A stretch of DNA of 7,044 nt, from positions 1 through 7,044 of the forward strand of contig DAHXPE010000340.1 of the NCBI GenBank assembly GCA_027364495.1, given 5' to 3'. The DNA comes from Candidatus Heimdallarchaeota archaeon. Its GTDB lineage: Archaea; Asgardarchaeota; Heimdallarchaeia; Hodarchaeales; LC-3. A program made the translations under genes and the position numbers. Numbering within the stretch: the stretch's first letter is position 1; each line of letters begins with the position of its first letter. Of this stretch, positions 1-6,097 are shown one piece after another. Below the pieces are notes generated by a model that was not told the DNA's origin, made no database searches, and was given only the letters and a program-made list of their open reading frames with translations.

Positions 1-539
1 CAGCTAATATTGAATTTATTACTACTCCAGCTGTTTTAACTTCTGTTTCACTGTTTGGATACTCTTTACAGACTGGTCAGGCCATAGCTGTCGTAATATC
101 ACTAGTTATTTTTATTATTACTTTTTTATACATGGAAAAAACAGATACCGGACGAGCAATTAGAGCTGTTTCACAGGACAGAGATGCAGCCCTTTTAATG
201 GGCGTTAATGATACAAAGATCTTTTTGATTGCCATGTTTATTTCAGGATTTGTTGCTGGTGCTGCTGGCAATATAGTTGCGGCTATATACACATTTCAAC
301 CAAGCGATGGCCAACAGTATCTCGGTTGGGGTTTCGTAATTACAGTTTTAGCTGGTTTGGGAACCATTGAAGGTGTGTTTATAGCTGGTCTTATTATTGG
401 TTTAGTTTTAAGTTTGACAACATTCTTTGGAACTACTTATTTTAATATTTCAGGTATTAACCCTGCTGTTGGTTTTCTTGTAATGATTTTGTTTATTATG
501 GTACGCCCGTTAGGATTATTTGGAAGGAGAAGTGAATAA
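1..539 (+). CDS. livH: Branched-chain amino acid ABC transporter permease LivH (partial, 5' end missing)
   Basis: This is the C-terminal part of one of the two membrane subunits of a Liv/HAAT-type importer for branched-chain or related amino acids. The frame is open from position 3 with no start in the window, giving 178 visible residues before TAA at 537-539; LivH proteins are usually about 290-300 residues, so roughly the first 40% is missing. The Met codon at 132 is internal. Visible are hydrophobic membrane segments and the cytoplasmic loop reading GRAIRAVSQDRDAALLMGV, the family's EAA-like loop that contacts the ATPase subunits. Next come the AGAAG helix, the GLGTIEGVFIAG segment and a C-terminal RPLGLFGR, all typical of LivH. 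livM begins 1 nt after the stop. Relatives in this permease family also carry urea or amides, so the exact substrate is uncertain. Confidence 0.92.
   Translation, partial: ANIEFITTPAVLTSVSLFGYSLQTGQAIAVVISLVIFIITFLYMEKTDTGRAIRAVSQDRDAALLMGVNDTKIFLIAMFISGFVAGAAGNIVAAIYTFQPSDGQQYLGWGFVITVLAGLGTIEGVFIAGLIIGLVLSLTTFFGTTYFNISGINPAVGFLVMILFIMVRPLGLFGRRSE
526..535 (+). promoter_or_regulatory. Shine-Dalgarno site deciding the livM start
   Basis: GGAG at 526-529 and GTGA at 532-535 both match the anti-Shine-Dalgarno end of archaeal and bacterial 16S rRNA, and they sit 11 and 5 nt before the ATG at 541. The site lies within the last codons of livH. It supports 541 as the start rather than the in-frame TTG at 520, which has no such site at a sensible distance. 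Confidence 0.7.
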
Positions 540-540
540 C

Positions 541-1761
541 ATGTCTTCAAAAGCAGATATTTTCGGAAAAAGACTAATGCAAACAGCAAAAAGTTTTTAT
601 TCGGAAATAGTATATGGTCCAGGAACTAAGCATTTTATTAAAGTATTATTATCACCAATCGGCATATTAGGAACCTTTTTTTTAATAATCTCAATACTTC
701 TAGGATTAGTACCACGAACATCATCAGCCTATTCTCAATCTCAAACGTTGATAAACATTCTTTGGTTTGTATTCTTTTATATGTCTTTGGCTGAAAGTTG
801 GAATATTATTGGAGGATATGCTGGTGAGATAGATTTTGGACATGTTCTTTTTGCTGGTATGGGTATTTATACTGAAGCTATTTTAATCAATGAGTATAAT
901 GCAATGACATGGTTTACCTTTTTAGGCCATAACTTTTTTTCAGATATTTTACTTCCACTAGTCGTTACGATCATTATATCGGGATTATCAGCAGTTATCA
1001 TTGCGTTGATTATTGGTGGACCTGTGTTGAAATTAAAAGGTTCATACTTTGCAATAGCAATGCTAGCTTTTAGCCAAGTAATGTTGATTATTTTTTCTTT
1101 CGTTCCTATTCCTTTTTATAATACAAATGGAGGTACAGGAGTGAATGTTGGTCAATTATCTAGGATTGATCCGAATTATGCTATGATTGTCTATATGCTT
1201 ATTATTGGAGTTTCAATTGTAGCATTCATAATTGTTCATTATGTTTCTTACTCCAGACTAGGTCTTTCTTTACGAGCAATTAAAGGAAGTCCTGATGGTG
1301 CTTCTTCCATCGGTATAAACGTTCTATGGACAAAATTACAAGCTTTCGCAATTTCTGCTTTTATAGCTGGAATAGCTGGTGCTGTTTATGTTTTAAAAAT
1401 TTTCGACGTAACACCAGATGTAGCATTTGATACTAATGTTACTGTTCAGATGATCATTATGACCTTACTGGGAGGATCAGCTAGTGTTTTTGGACCTGTT
1501 ATTGGTTCACTAATTATTTGGCCAATTCGATCCATTTTATCAACGAACCTTTCTGGAATTTCTTTTAATTTCTTTGGTTTTGTATTAAATTTTAATGTAG
1601 CTTACTTAATTGTTTATGGACTTATTTTTGTTCTTGCAGTTCTGTATCTACCTAAGGGAATAATAGGCTTTTTGGAAGATAAAGGTGTTCTTAAACGAGA
1701 AAGTCTTGTTACAGATGAACAGTTAGAACAATTAAGATCTTGGGGTAAATTTAATGAGTGA
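541..1761 (+). CDS. livM: Branched-chain amino acid ABC transporter permease LivM
   Basis: Second membrane subunit of the importer; it pairs with LivH to form the substrate channel. The ATG at 541 gives 406 residues, near the usual LivM length (E. coli about 425). About nine hydrophobic segments can be placed (near 36-57, 68-88, 98-118, 137-160, 165-190, 212-235, 263-286, 303-328 and 352-370). The family's Gly-rich motif NIIGGYAGEIDFGH lies at 88-101, with Asp where Ser is usual. The ATPase-contacting loop runs from about 239 to 281 (RAIKGSPDGASSIGIN, then AISAFIAGIAG). The segment LLGGSASVFGPVIGSLI (309-325) and LPKGIIGFLEDK near the end are also conserved. A charged N-terminal stretch of about 35 residues precedes the first membrane segment. 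The gene starts 1 nt after livH and its last 8 nt overlap livG, indicating coupled translation. Confidence 0.95.
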   Translation: MSSKADIFGKRLMQTAKSFYSEIVYGPGTKHFIKVLLSPIGILGTFFLIISILLGLVPRTSSAYSQSQTLINILWFVFFYMSLAESWNIIGGYAGEIDFGHVLFAGMGIYTEAILINEYNAMTWFTFLGHNFFSDILLPLVVTIIISGLSAVIIALIIGGPVLKLKGSYFAIAMLAFSQVMLIIFSFVPIPFYNTNGGTGVNVGQLSRIDPNYAMIVYMLIIGVSIVAFIIVHYVSYSRLGLSLRAIKGSPDGASSIGINVLWTKLQAFAISAFIAGIAGAVYVLKIFDVTPDVAFDTNVTVQMIIMTLLGGSASVFGPVIGSLIIWPIRSILSTNLSGISFNFFGFVLNFNVAYLIVYGLIFVLAVLYLPKGIIGFLEDKGVLKRESLVTDEQLEQLRSWGKFNE

Positions 1762-2515
1762 ACCTATTTTACGAACTGTTGCAATTTCTAAATCTTTTGG
1801 AGGAATTAAAGCTCTAACAGATGTCTCCTTGACCCTAAATAGAGGTGAGATTTTAGGGCTTATTGGACCTAATGGAGCTGGTAAAACAACACTTTTCAAT
1901 ATTATTGCTGGAAAATATAGACCTACCACTGGCCAGATCTTCTATAAGGACATAGATATAACCAAGTATGGTCCAAGTAAAATTTCAAAAATAGGAATAG
2001 CTCGAACCTTTCAAATAGTTCAAGTATTTAATAATCTTTCAGTAATGGAAAATGTTCTTTCTGGAGCTTTATTTGGTCAAAATAAAGTAACTGAATATCA
2101 GCAATCTATGGAAGATGCCTATAAAGCACTTGAATTTATTGGAATGGATGATAAAGCAGATAAGATGGTTAGCTCACTCGTGCTGACTGATAGAAAGAAA
2201 ATAGAATTAGCTAGAGCTTTAGCAACCGATCCAGAAATTGTATTATTAGATGAATTGATTGCTGGTTTAAACCCAAGTGAAACAGAACAATTTTTAAAAA
2301 TAATCAAGAAAATCAATCAAAGTTTAGGAAAATCTATAATTTTAGTTGAACATGTTATGAGAGCTGTAATGAGTGTTTCAGATAGAATTTTTGTCTTGAA
2401 CTATGGACAAAAGATAGCTGAAGGGACACCCATAGAAGTCTCGAAAAATGAGAAGGTAATTGAAGCCTATCTCGGTAGTACCGCAGGAGATACTGAACAG
2501 TATGCTAGAAGTTAA
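1754..2515 (+). CDS. livG: ABC transporter ATPase LivG with degenerate signature motif
   Basis: One of two cytoplasmic ATPases that power the importer, predicted to pair with LivF. It has 253 residues, the normal length. Walker A is GPNGAGKT (38-45), the Q-loop Gln is Q87 in ARTFQ, Walker B is IVLLDE with catalytic E167, and the switch His is H200 in LVEH. The ABC signature, usually LSGGQ or a LivG variant such as LPYGQ, reads LVLTDRKKIELARALA (142-157): the Gly-Gly-Gln core is gone but the following helix is intact. As I recall, some LivG-like ATPases share such a weak signature, so this need not mean loss of function; with LivF's intact LSGGE it predicts one canonical and one degenerate ATP site. 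The ATG overlaps the end of livM by 8 nt, with GGGGT at 1742-1746 as a possible weak ribosome site. Its last 14 nt overlap livF. Confidence 0.94.
   Translation: MSEPILRTVAISKSFGGIKALTDVSLTLNRGEILGLIGPNGAGKTTLFNIIAGKYRPTTGQIFYKDIDITKYGPSKISKIGIARTFQIVQVFNNLSVMENVLSGALFGQNKVTEYQQSMEDAYKALEFIGMDDKADKMVSSLVLTDRKKIELARALATDPEIVLLDELIAGLNPSETEQFLKIIKKINQSLGKSIILVEHVMRAVMSVSDRIFVLNYGQKIAEGTPIEVSKNEKVIEAYLGSTAGDTEQYARS
2486..2489 (+). promoter_or_regulatory. Shine-Dalgarno site deciding the livF start
   Basis: GGAG (within AGGAGAT, 2485-2491) lies 12 nt before ATG 2502, almost the same spacing as in front of livM. It is inside livG. It favours ATG 2502 over the in-frame TTG at 2460, which would add 14 residues not expected at the N-terminus of LivF. 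Confidence 0.65.
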
Positions 2516-3206
2516 AAATTTAGAAGTTACATACGGGGAAATCCAGGCTCTATGGGGAATTGATTTTAAAGCTGATGATGGGTCGATTATTGGACTGTTA
2601 GGTCCAAATGGAGCAGGTAAAACAACAACTTTTAGTACTATCGCAGGATTATTACATACCAAAAAAGGACAAATCCTGTTTGATAATCGTGATATAACTC
2701 AATTAAAAGCAAATCAACGTGTAAATATGGGTATATCATATGTGCCTGAAGGTCGTCGACTTTTTCCTTTTATGTCAGTTATGGATAACCTTTTAATGGG
2801 TAATTATTCAAATAGAGCTAAAAAAGAAAGAATTAAACTTCTTGATTGGGTTTTTGAATTATTCCCACGATTGCAGGAAAGGATTAATCAATTTGCTAAT
2901 ACTCTCAGTGGTGGTGAAGCTCAAATGTTAGCCATTGGTCGTGCATTGATGTCTAATCCATCTTTATTAATCCTTGATGAACCTTCTATGGGATTAGCTC
3001 CTAAAGTTGTGGATGAAATTTTTTCAGTCTTTAAATTAGTAAATAAAAGAGGTGTGACTGTTCTTATTGCAGAACAACATGTTCACATGGTATTGCAAAT
3101 TATTAATTATGGCTATGTTCTCGAAGAAGGGCGTATTGCCTTAAGTGGAACACCAGATGTTTTATCTAATAATGAACATGTCAAAAAAGCTTATTTAGGG
3201 ATTTAA
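2502..3206 (+). CDS. livF: ABC transporter ATPase LivF
   Basis: Second cytoplasmic ATPase of the importer. From ATG 2502 the protein has 234 residues (E. coli LivF 237) and begins MLEVKNLEVTYGE, the standard strand-1 opening with an aromatic A-loop Tyr (Y11). Walker A is GPNGAGKT (34-41). The Q-loop region reads YVPEGRRLFP (80-89), with Glu in place of Gln, a LivF hallmark. The signature is an intact LSGGE (135-139), Walker B is LLILDE (155-160) and the switch position is H193 in AEQH. From family knowledge, many LivF proteins have AEQN or VEQN at that position, so a His here is slightly unusual. The C-terminus KAYLGI is typical. The start overlaps livG by 14 nt. It is the last gene of the operon, followed within 20 nt by a T-run, with a convergent gene only 34 nt away. 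Confidence 0.95.
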   Translation: MLEVKNLEVTYGEIQALWGIDFKADDGSIIGLLGPNGAGKTTTFSTIAGLLHTKKGQILFDNRDITQLKANQRVNMGISYVPEGRRLFPFMSVMDNLLMGNYSNRAKKERIKLLDWVFELFPRLQERINQFANTLSGGEAQMLAIGRALMSNPSLLILDEPSMGLAPKVVDEIFSVFKLVNKRGVTVLIAEQHVHMVLQIINYGYVLEEGRIALSGTPDVLSNNEHVKKAYLGI

Positions 3207-3225
3207 TTCAAGGAGTTTGATAGTA

Positions 3226-3254
3226 TTTTTTTTTATGTTTTTAGACATAAAAAA
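3226..3254. terminator. A:T-rich hairpin and T-run between convergent genes; candidate bidirectional terminator
   Basis: Nine T residues (3226-3234) begin 19 nt after the livF stop. Positions 3229-3238 pair perfectly with 3245-3254 (10-bp stem, 6-nt loop), but only one pair is G:C, so the stem is weak. The T-run alone would fit archaeal U-tract termination of the liv operon. For the opposing TPR gene, the right arm lies inside its last codons and the complementary T-run follows its stop codon. Function is inferred from position and composition. Confidence 0.55.
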
Positions 3255-5139
3255 TAAGATTTTTATCAATAATTTCTTCTATTAATTGCAATAATCCAAT
3301 TTTTTTAATATCTTCATTTGTTATAAGTTTTTTTTTCTTAAAAGCATTCCAATAACAAATTTTTTTATCTAAAGACTCATATTCGGTTTGTAATTCTTGC
3401 ATTACATCTGAAATATTTTTTGATTGAGCAAATAGAAATGCTTCTTCCAAAAAAGCTATTCCTTCATCAATTCCTTCAAAGAGTAAAGCTAATTTCGATT
3501 TGATACGCAAAAGGTAAATTTTTAACGAAAACTGAATATTATTGTCAGCTAGGTTCATTAACTTTGTAGTACAAATTTTGATTTCTTCAAATATTCTTTC
3601 ATTTGAAAATAATTCAAATTCATAAAATAATAAATATAATTCGTACAATAAAGCAAATTCATTAAAATAAACATCCATTTTTAGGTTTTGTCCTACCTTT
3701 CTAAAATTCAATAGTGCTTTCGATTTGTATCTTAATCTTTTAGAATTTTTCAGATCAATGGCGTTCCCTAAATCATTTAAAAGATTTAATTCTGTAATTT
3801 CATTATTGATTGTGAATTCCTTGACGCTTGCTAGGATGGGATTTATTTTAGATACTTTTCTCTGTTGATCTAGGAAAATAATTTGAACAAGTTGTGCCTT
3901 AACAATCATTAGTTTATTTTTACTATTTTTAAAACATGATTCAGATTCATTTAAGTATTTCATTCCTGAATCAATTTCTTTTTGTAATAAAAGTATTATT
4001 CCCTTTTGGAGAAGCGTTTCACCAAGATCTATTTCATTTTGGATTTTTTTTCTTAACTCTAAAGATTTTTCTACGAATGTAAGAGCGTTTTTAAGATCTT
4101 TTTTCAAAATAAAGATTTTACCAAGTGAATAATAGTTTCTTGCCGTTAGAAAATCATTTTTTACTTTTAAACTTAAACTCAGTGCCGTTTTAAATTTTTT
4201 TTGAGCTTGTAGAATGTCTCCCTGCCTTAAATAAAGTAAGCCAATGTCATTCTGAAGAATAGACATTTCAGAAAAATTTTCAAGTTCCTCAAAAATATTG
4301 TAACTTTCTTGAAGCGCATTTAATGATTCTGAATATTTTTCTAGTAATTTATTTACATAACCTATTGAATGAAGTGTTTTTGCTATCTCTACTCTGTTTC
4401 CAATTTTGTATTTTAAATTTAAACTTTGATTATAAAAATTTAATGCACTGGAAATATTATTGTTGTCCTGAGCTATTAAACCCAATAAATTCAGACATTT
4501 ACTAATAGTAAGATATGATTCTTCAGTTGTTTTAATTGCTAGTGCCTGCATACAAAGTTTATGCGATTGTTCTAGGTCATTTGCTTCCCAATAAGCTGAT
4601 GATAAATTTACAAGTATTTTTTGAAGAAAGAATTTCTCATTCAGAAACTGAATTATTTCAAGTGCTTGTCGATAATACTTTATTGAGTCTGGTATTTTTC
4701 CCATCGATTGATAAAGGTGAGCTTTAAAATAATTATATTTTGCATAAAGTTCTGAATTTGATGTTTTAATCCGTGTAGAAAGTTTAGTGAATAAATTTTC
4801 TAGTCTTTCTAAAATTTGAAGAGCCTTATCAAATAATTGTAGATTTCGACAACATTCAATTTGAAATAAATAAGCATTAATAATTATTGTATAGTTTCTA
4901 AGGTTAATATTTTCTTTTGTTAATCCTTCAGCTAATTCAAGGGCCTCTTTAAAATAAGATATCCCAATAAAGCCTTCGATTTTAAAAAGAATAAGATTTT
5001 TTTCTTCTATTTGACCCAATGATTTGGAAATTTCAGCCTGTACTATATATTCTAATGCTTCATCATATCTACCTTGAATCAAGCATGATTTTACTTTATT
5101 TATTAAACTGGGTAGATTTATTTCAGGAGTTTCTAGCAC
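3241..5139 (-). CDS. Large cytosolic tetratricopeptide-repeat (TPR) protein
   Basis: A 632-residue protein built almost wholly of amphipathic helix pairs, with no signal peptide, no membrane segment and no recognisable enzymatic domain. The clearest repeats begin at residues 178, 217, 257, 297, 337 and 377, the last five exactly 40 residues apart, with the Gly/Ala...Tyr and (A/S)L.....SL pattern (for example NDIGLLYLRQGD, YSLGKIFILKKD). The N-terminal 170 residues contain further, more divergent repeats (GRYDEALEY; GKIPDSIKYYRQALEI). The 40-residue spacing resembles the MalT or kinesin-light-chain type more than the classic 34-residue TPR. Residues from about 430 are helical and less regular. 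A role as a protein-binding scaffold or regulator is inferred from fold only; no partner is evident. The GTG start is the only plausible one, since a stop (5149-5151) lies just upstream in frame and the first internal Met is residue 146. It has no ribosome site but a well-placed promoter. It converges on livF, so it is not part of the transporter operon. Confidence 0.9.
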   Translation of the reverse strand: MLETPEINLPSLINKVKSCLIQGRYDEALEYIVQAEISKSLGQIEEKNLILFKIEGFIGISYFKEALELAEGLTKENINLRNYTIIINAYLFQIECCRNLQLFDKALQILERLENLFTKLSTRIKTSNSELYAKYNYFKAHLYQSMGKIPDSIKYYRQALEIIQFLNEKFFLQKILVNLSSAYWEANDLEQSHKLCMQALAIKTTEESYLTISKCLNLLGLIAQDNNNISSALNFYNQSLNLKYKIGNRVEIAKTLHSIGYVNKLLEKYSESLNALQESYNIFEELENFSEMSILQNDIGLLYLRQGDILQAQKKFKTALSLSLKVKNDFLTARNYYSLGKIFILKKDLKNALTFVEKSLELRKKIQNEIDLGETLLQKGIILLLQKEIDSGMKYLNESESCFKNSKNKLMIVKAQLVQIIFLDQQRKVSKINPILASVKEFTINNEITELNLLNDLGNAIDLKNSKRLRYKSKALLNFRKVGQNLKMDVYFNEFALLYELYLLFYEFELFSNERIFEEIKICTTKLMNLADNNIQFSLKIYLLRIKSKLALLFEGIDEGIAFLEEAFLFAQSKNISDVMQELQTEYESLDKKICYWNAFKKKKLITNEDIKKIGLLQLIEEIIDKNLIFYV

Positions 5140-5150
5140 AATTAAAAATC

Positions 5151-5165
5151 ATATTGTTACAATAT
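5151..5165. promoter_or_regulatory. Perfect 15-bp palindrome overlapping the TPR-gene TATA box; candidate operator
   Basis: ATATTGT-T-ACAATAT is a perfect 7+1+7 inverted repeat. It covers the downstream part of the TATA box and the stretch between about 12 and 26 nt before the GTG codon, where a bound protein would block TBP/TFB or polymerase. It contains TATTG-N3-CAATA half-sites, also present in the upstream palindrome at 5184-5199. Operator function is inferred. Confidence 0.45.
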
Positions 5166-5176
5166 AAATTTTTTAC
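5161..5176 (-). promoter_or_regulatory. Archaeal BRE/TATA promoter of the TPR gene, predicted leaderless
   Basis: Read on the - strand, GTAAAAAA (5176-5169) followed by TTTATATT (5168-5161) matches an archaeal BRE plus TATA box. The TATA centre lies 25-26 nt before the GTG at 5139, so transcription should begin at or beside the start codon. The absence of a Shine-Dalgarno sequence before the GTG agrees with this. Confidence 0.65.
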
Positions 5177-5183
5177 GCTTGAT

Positions 5184-5199
5184 TTTTATTGCAATAAAA
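5184..5199. promoter_or_regulatory. Perfect 16-bp palindrome upstream of the TPR promoter; candidate regulator site
   Basis: TTTTATTGCAATAAAA is a gapless perfect palindrome that ends 7 bp upstream of the BRE of the TPR gene, about 45-60 nt before the predicted transcription start. This position suits an activator. Its TATTG/CAATA half-sites match those of the palindrome at 5151-5165, which suggests one regulator or a cooperative pair of sites. The link is inferred. Confidence 0.45.
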
Positions 5200-5291
5200 G
5201 TGGACCTATCATAATGAACTACCATGAAAGCAAAAATTTACTTTTAAGCAAGATGATAGGAACAAATTGTAAAGTAAATTGCATAATAGAA

Positions 5292-5580
5292 TTAACTGAA
5301 ATTACCTTTTTGAGCATAGGTCAATATAGCAGCTGCTGCAACATCTCTATTAAGGCTAATTTGATATTGTGGAAAATGATCAGATTGTGCTGATATGAAT
5401 GAATGAAGCTTTTATCCAAGCTATTTTTTTCAGAATATGGTCTTGTAAAGAATAAGTCACTGATTGTCCAAAAAGATTGGAAGAATAGGAGTAAGAAAAA
5501 CTTTTAACTCCAGCTGGAATAGAATCCTGATAATTTATAAGATCCTCAAAAACAAACTGATTAATTTTATAGCGAAGTGA
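5292..5580 (-). pseudogene. Decayed TnpB (IS200/IS605-IS607 accessory nuclease), C-terminal remnant
   Basis: The - strand is open for 66 codons from 5580 to 5383 without any start codon, then needs one frameshift near 5385-5395 to continue in a second frame to TAA at 5292-5294. The first frame carries FVFEDL (5556-5539), which matches the RuvC-II motif of TnpB with its catalytic Glu, then LQDHILKKIAW, which resembles the conserved LQ..I.YKA helix. The second frame carries HFPQYQISLN and RDVAAAAIL (5348-5322), which matches the CPxCG then RDxxAAxxIL end of TnpB, including the RuvC-III Asp. The zinc-finger cysteines are absent. TnpB is normally about 350-450 residues; only about 95 can be read here. 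The identity rests on motif recognition by eye. It is non-functional as written. It ends about 115 bp upstream of the TPR gene's TATA box, so it may have contributed that gene's upstream region. Confidence 0.5.
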
Positions 5581-5656
5581 TTATCTATTAAAATCAACTT
5601 TAAAAACATAAAGAAATAAAAAAAGATTGAAACAGGTTGGCTATAATAATAGAAGT

Positions 5657-5875
5657 ATGTACGTAAGTATTAGTAAGGTAACAACCATAATTGGTGTTGC
5701 TGTAAGTTCGTTGCGAAGGTACAAGAACAATTTTTTATAAATATATCAGGAATTAAGTTCTTCAGCTTTGTTCATAATTGAAACTGACCGGTTTTGGTAA
5801 AAAATAGGGATAATTTCAACTGAACTTGATATATCAATTTTTTTTGCTGGTAGTTGGTTTCAAAGATAGGACGAA
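5657..5875 (+). pseudogene. Decayed IS607-type serine recombinase TnpA, N-terminal remnant
   Basis: ATG at 5657 opens a 27-codon frame ending at TAA 5738 that reads MYVSISK at its start and GVAVSSLRRY at residues 13-22. This is the MerR-like helix-turn-helix beginning of IS607-family TnpA (family pattern MYVSI.KAA..LGVS..TLRRW). Where the family then has RT.GGHRRY and a serine recombinase domain, the same frame continues with stops at 5738, 5798 and 5873. It contains FIIETDRFW (5780-5797 and next codon), which faintly resembles the conserved E..DRL.RFG stretch of these recombinases. The HTH identity is the stronger part and the downstream link is weak. An intact TnpA would have about 200 residues. 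An alternative is the start of a small MerR-like excisionase or regulator gene, but the early stop makes a working product unlikely. Confidence 0.5.
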
Positions 5876-5899
5876 GCTAAAATTAATATTCGTTTAAGT

Positions 5900-5923
5900 A
5901 GGTAATCAATTGCAAAATTACCT
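5900..5923 (+). terminator. Hairpin followed by T-rich tract
   Basis: AGGTAAT (5900-5906) pairs with ATTACCT (5917-5923) across a 10-nt loop. A strongly T-rich stretch with runs of 7 and 8 T follows to 5950. It lies 25 bp beyond the last readable part of the TnpA-like remnant on the same strand and could be that gene's old terminator. It could also insulate the citrate synthase promoter. No intact gene ends here. Confidence 0.35.
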
Positions 5924-6097
5924 TTATTTCATTTTTTTCAAATTTTTTTTAAGGGTAAATTAACTTAAGCAAAACTAATTTTACTCAAAATCATAAATAC
6001 TTGTGTTTCTACTCCTTTTTTCTTTTTCAATTAGTAATTGTATAAGTAAAATCATTTAAAAATTTATGTATTAGTTGTAAAGTAACTACACAGTTTG
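5924..6097. other. AT-rich non-coding stretch, nothing assigned
   Basis: Homopolymeric T and A runs and no open frame with coding character on either strand. I see no RNA gene or repeat unit here. It separates the transposon relic from the upstream elements of the citrate synthase gene. Confidence 0.6.

Larger units (their letters stand above)
5292..5875. mobile_element. Relic of an IS607/IS605-like transposon
   Basis: The TnpB-like and TnpA-like remnants lie head to head and only 76 bp apart in the longest gene-free stretch of the window. Intact IS607 elements carry tnpA and tnpB in the same direction and overlapping, so the divergent arrangement implies either an inversion with deletion or two separate insertions. 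IS607 elements lack terminal inverted repeats and target duplications, so the limits given are only those of the readable remnants. Confidence 0.45.

Noticed and set aside
520..540. In-frame TTG at 520 as the livM start.
   Set aside because: It would overlap livH, lacks a ribosome site, and the GGAG/GTGA site fits ATG 541 instead.
2460..2501. In-frame TTG at 2460 as the livF start.
   Set aside because: It would add 14 residues before the usual MLEV opening of an ABC ATPase, and the GGAG at 2486-2489 fits ATG 2502.
5205..5260. Inverted repeat CCTATCAT / ATGATAGG with a 40-nt loop, possibly an RNA structure downstream of the TnpB remnant.
   Set aside because: Only 8 bp with a long unstructured loop; several such matches are expected by chance, and no guide-RNA scaffold can be recognised.
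5019..5393. A 124-codon open frame on the + strand crossing the start of the TPR gene.
   Set aside because: It is antisense to the TPR gene and then to its promoter and the TnpB-like remnant, has no ribosome site, and its residues show no protein-family character.
5583..5820. Continuation of the TnpB-like - strand frame with a hydrophobic stretch (ELTATPIMVV and onward).
   Set aside because: It is interrupted by stops and is antisense to the clearer TnpA-like helix-turn-helix; the hydrophobicity is likely an effect of AT-rich composition.
5826..5837. Perfect 12-bp palindrome TTGATATATCAA followed by eight T.
   Set aside because: It has no loop and lies inside the decayed recombinase frame with no promoter or gene end nearby; low complexity makes chance likely.
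5267..6085. An 11-bp direct repeat TTGTAAAGTAA at 5267-5277 and 6075-6085 flanking the transposon relic.
   Set aside because: In AT-rich sequence of this length one such match is expected by chance, and IS607 elements do not make target duplications.
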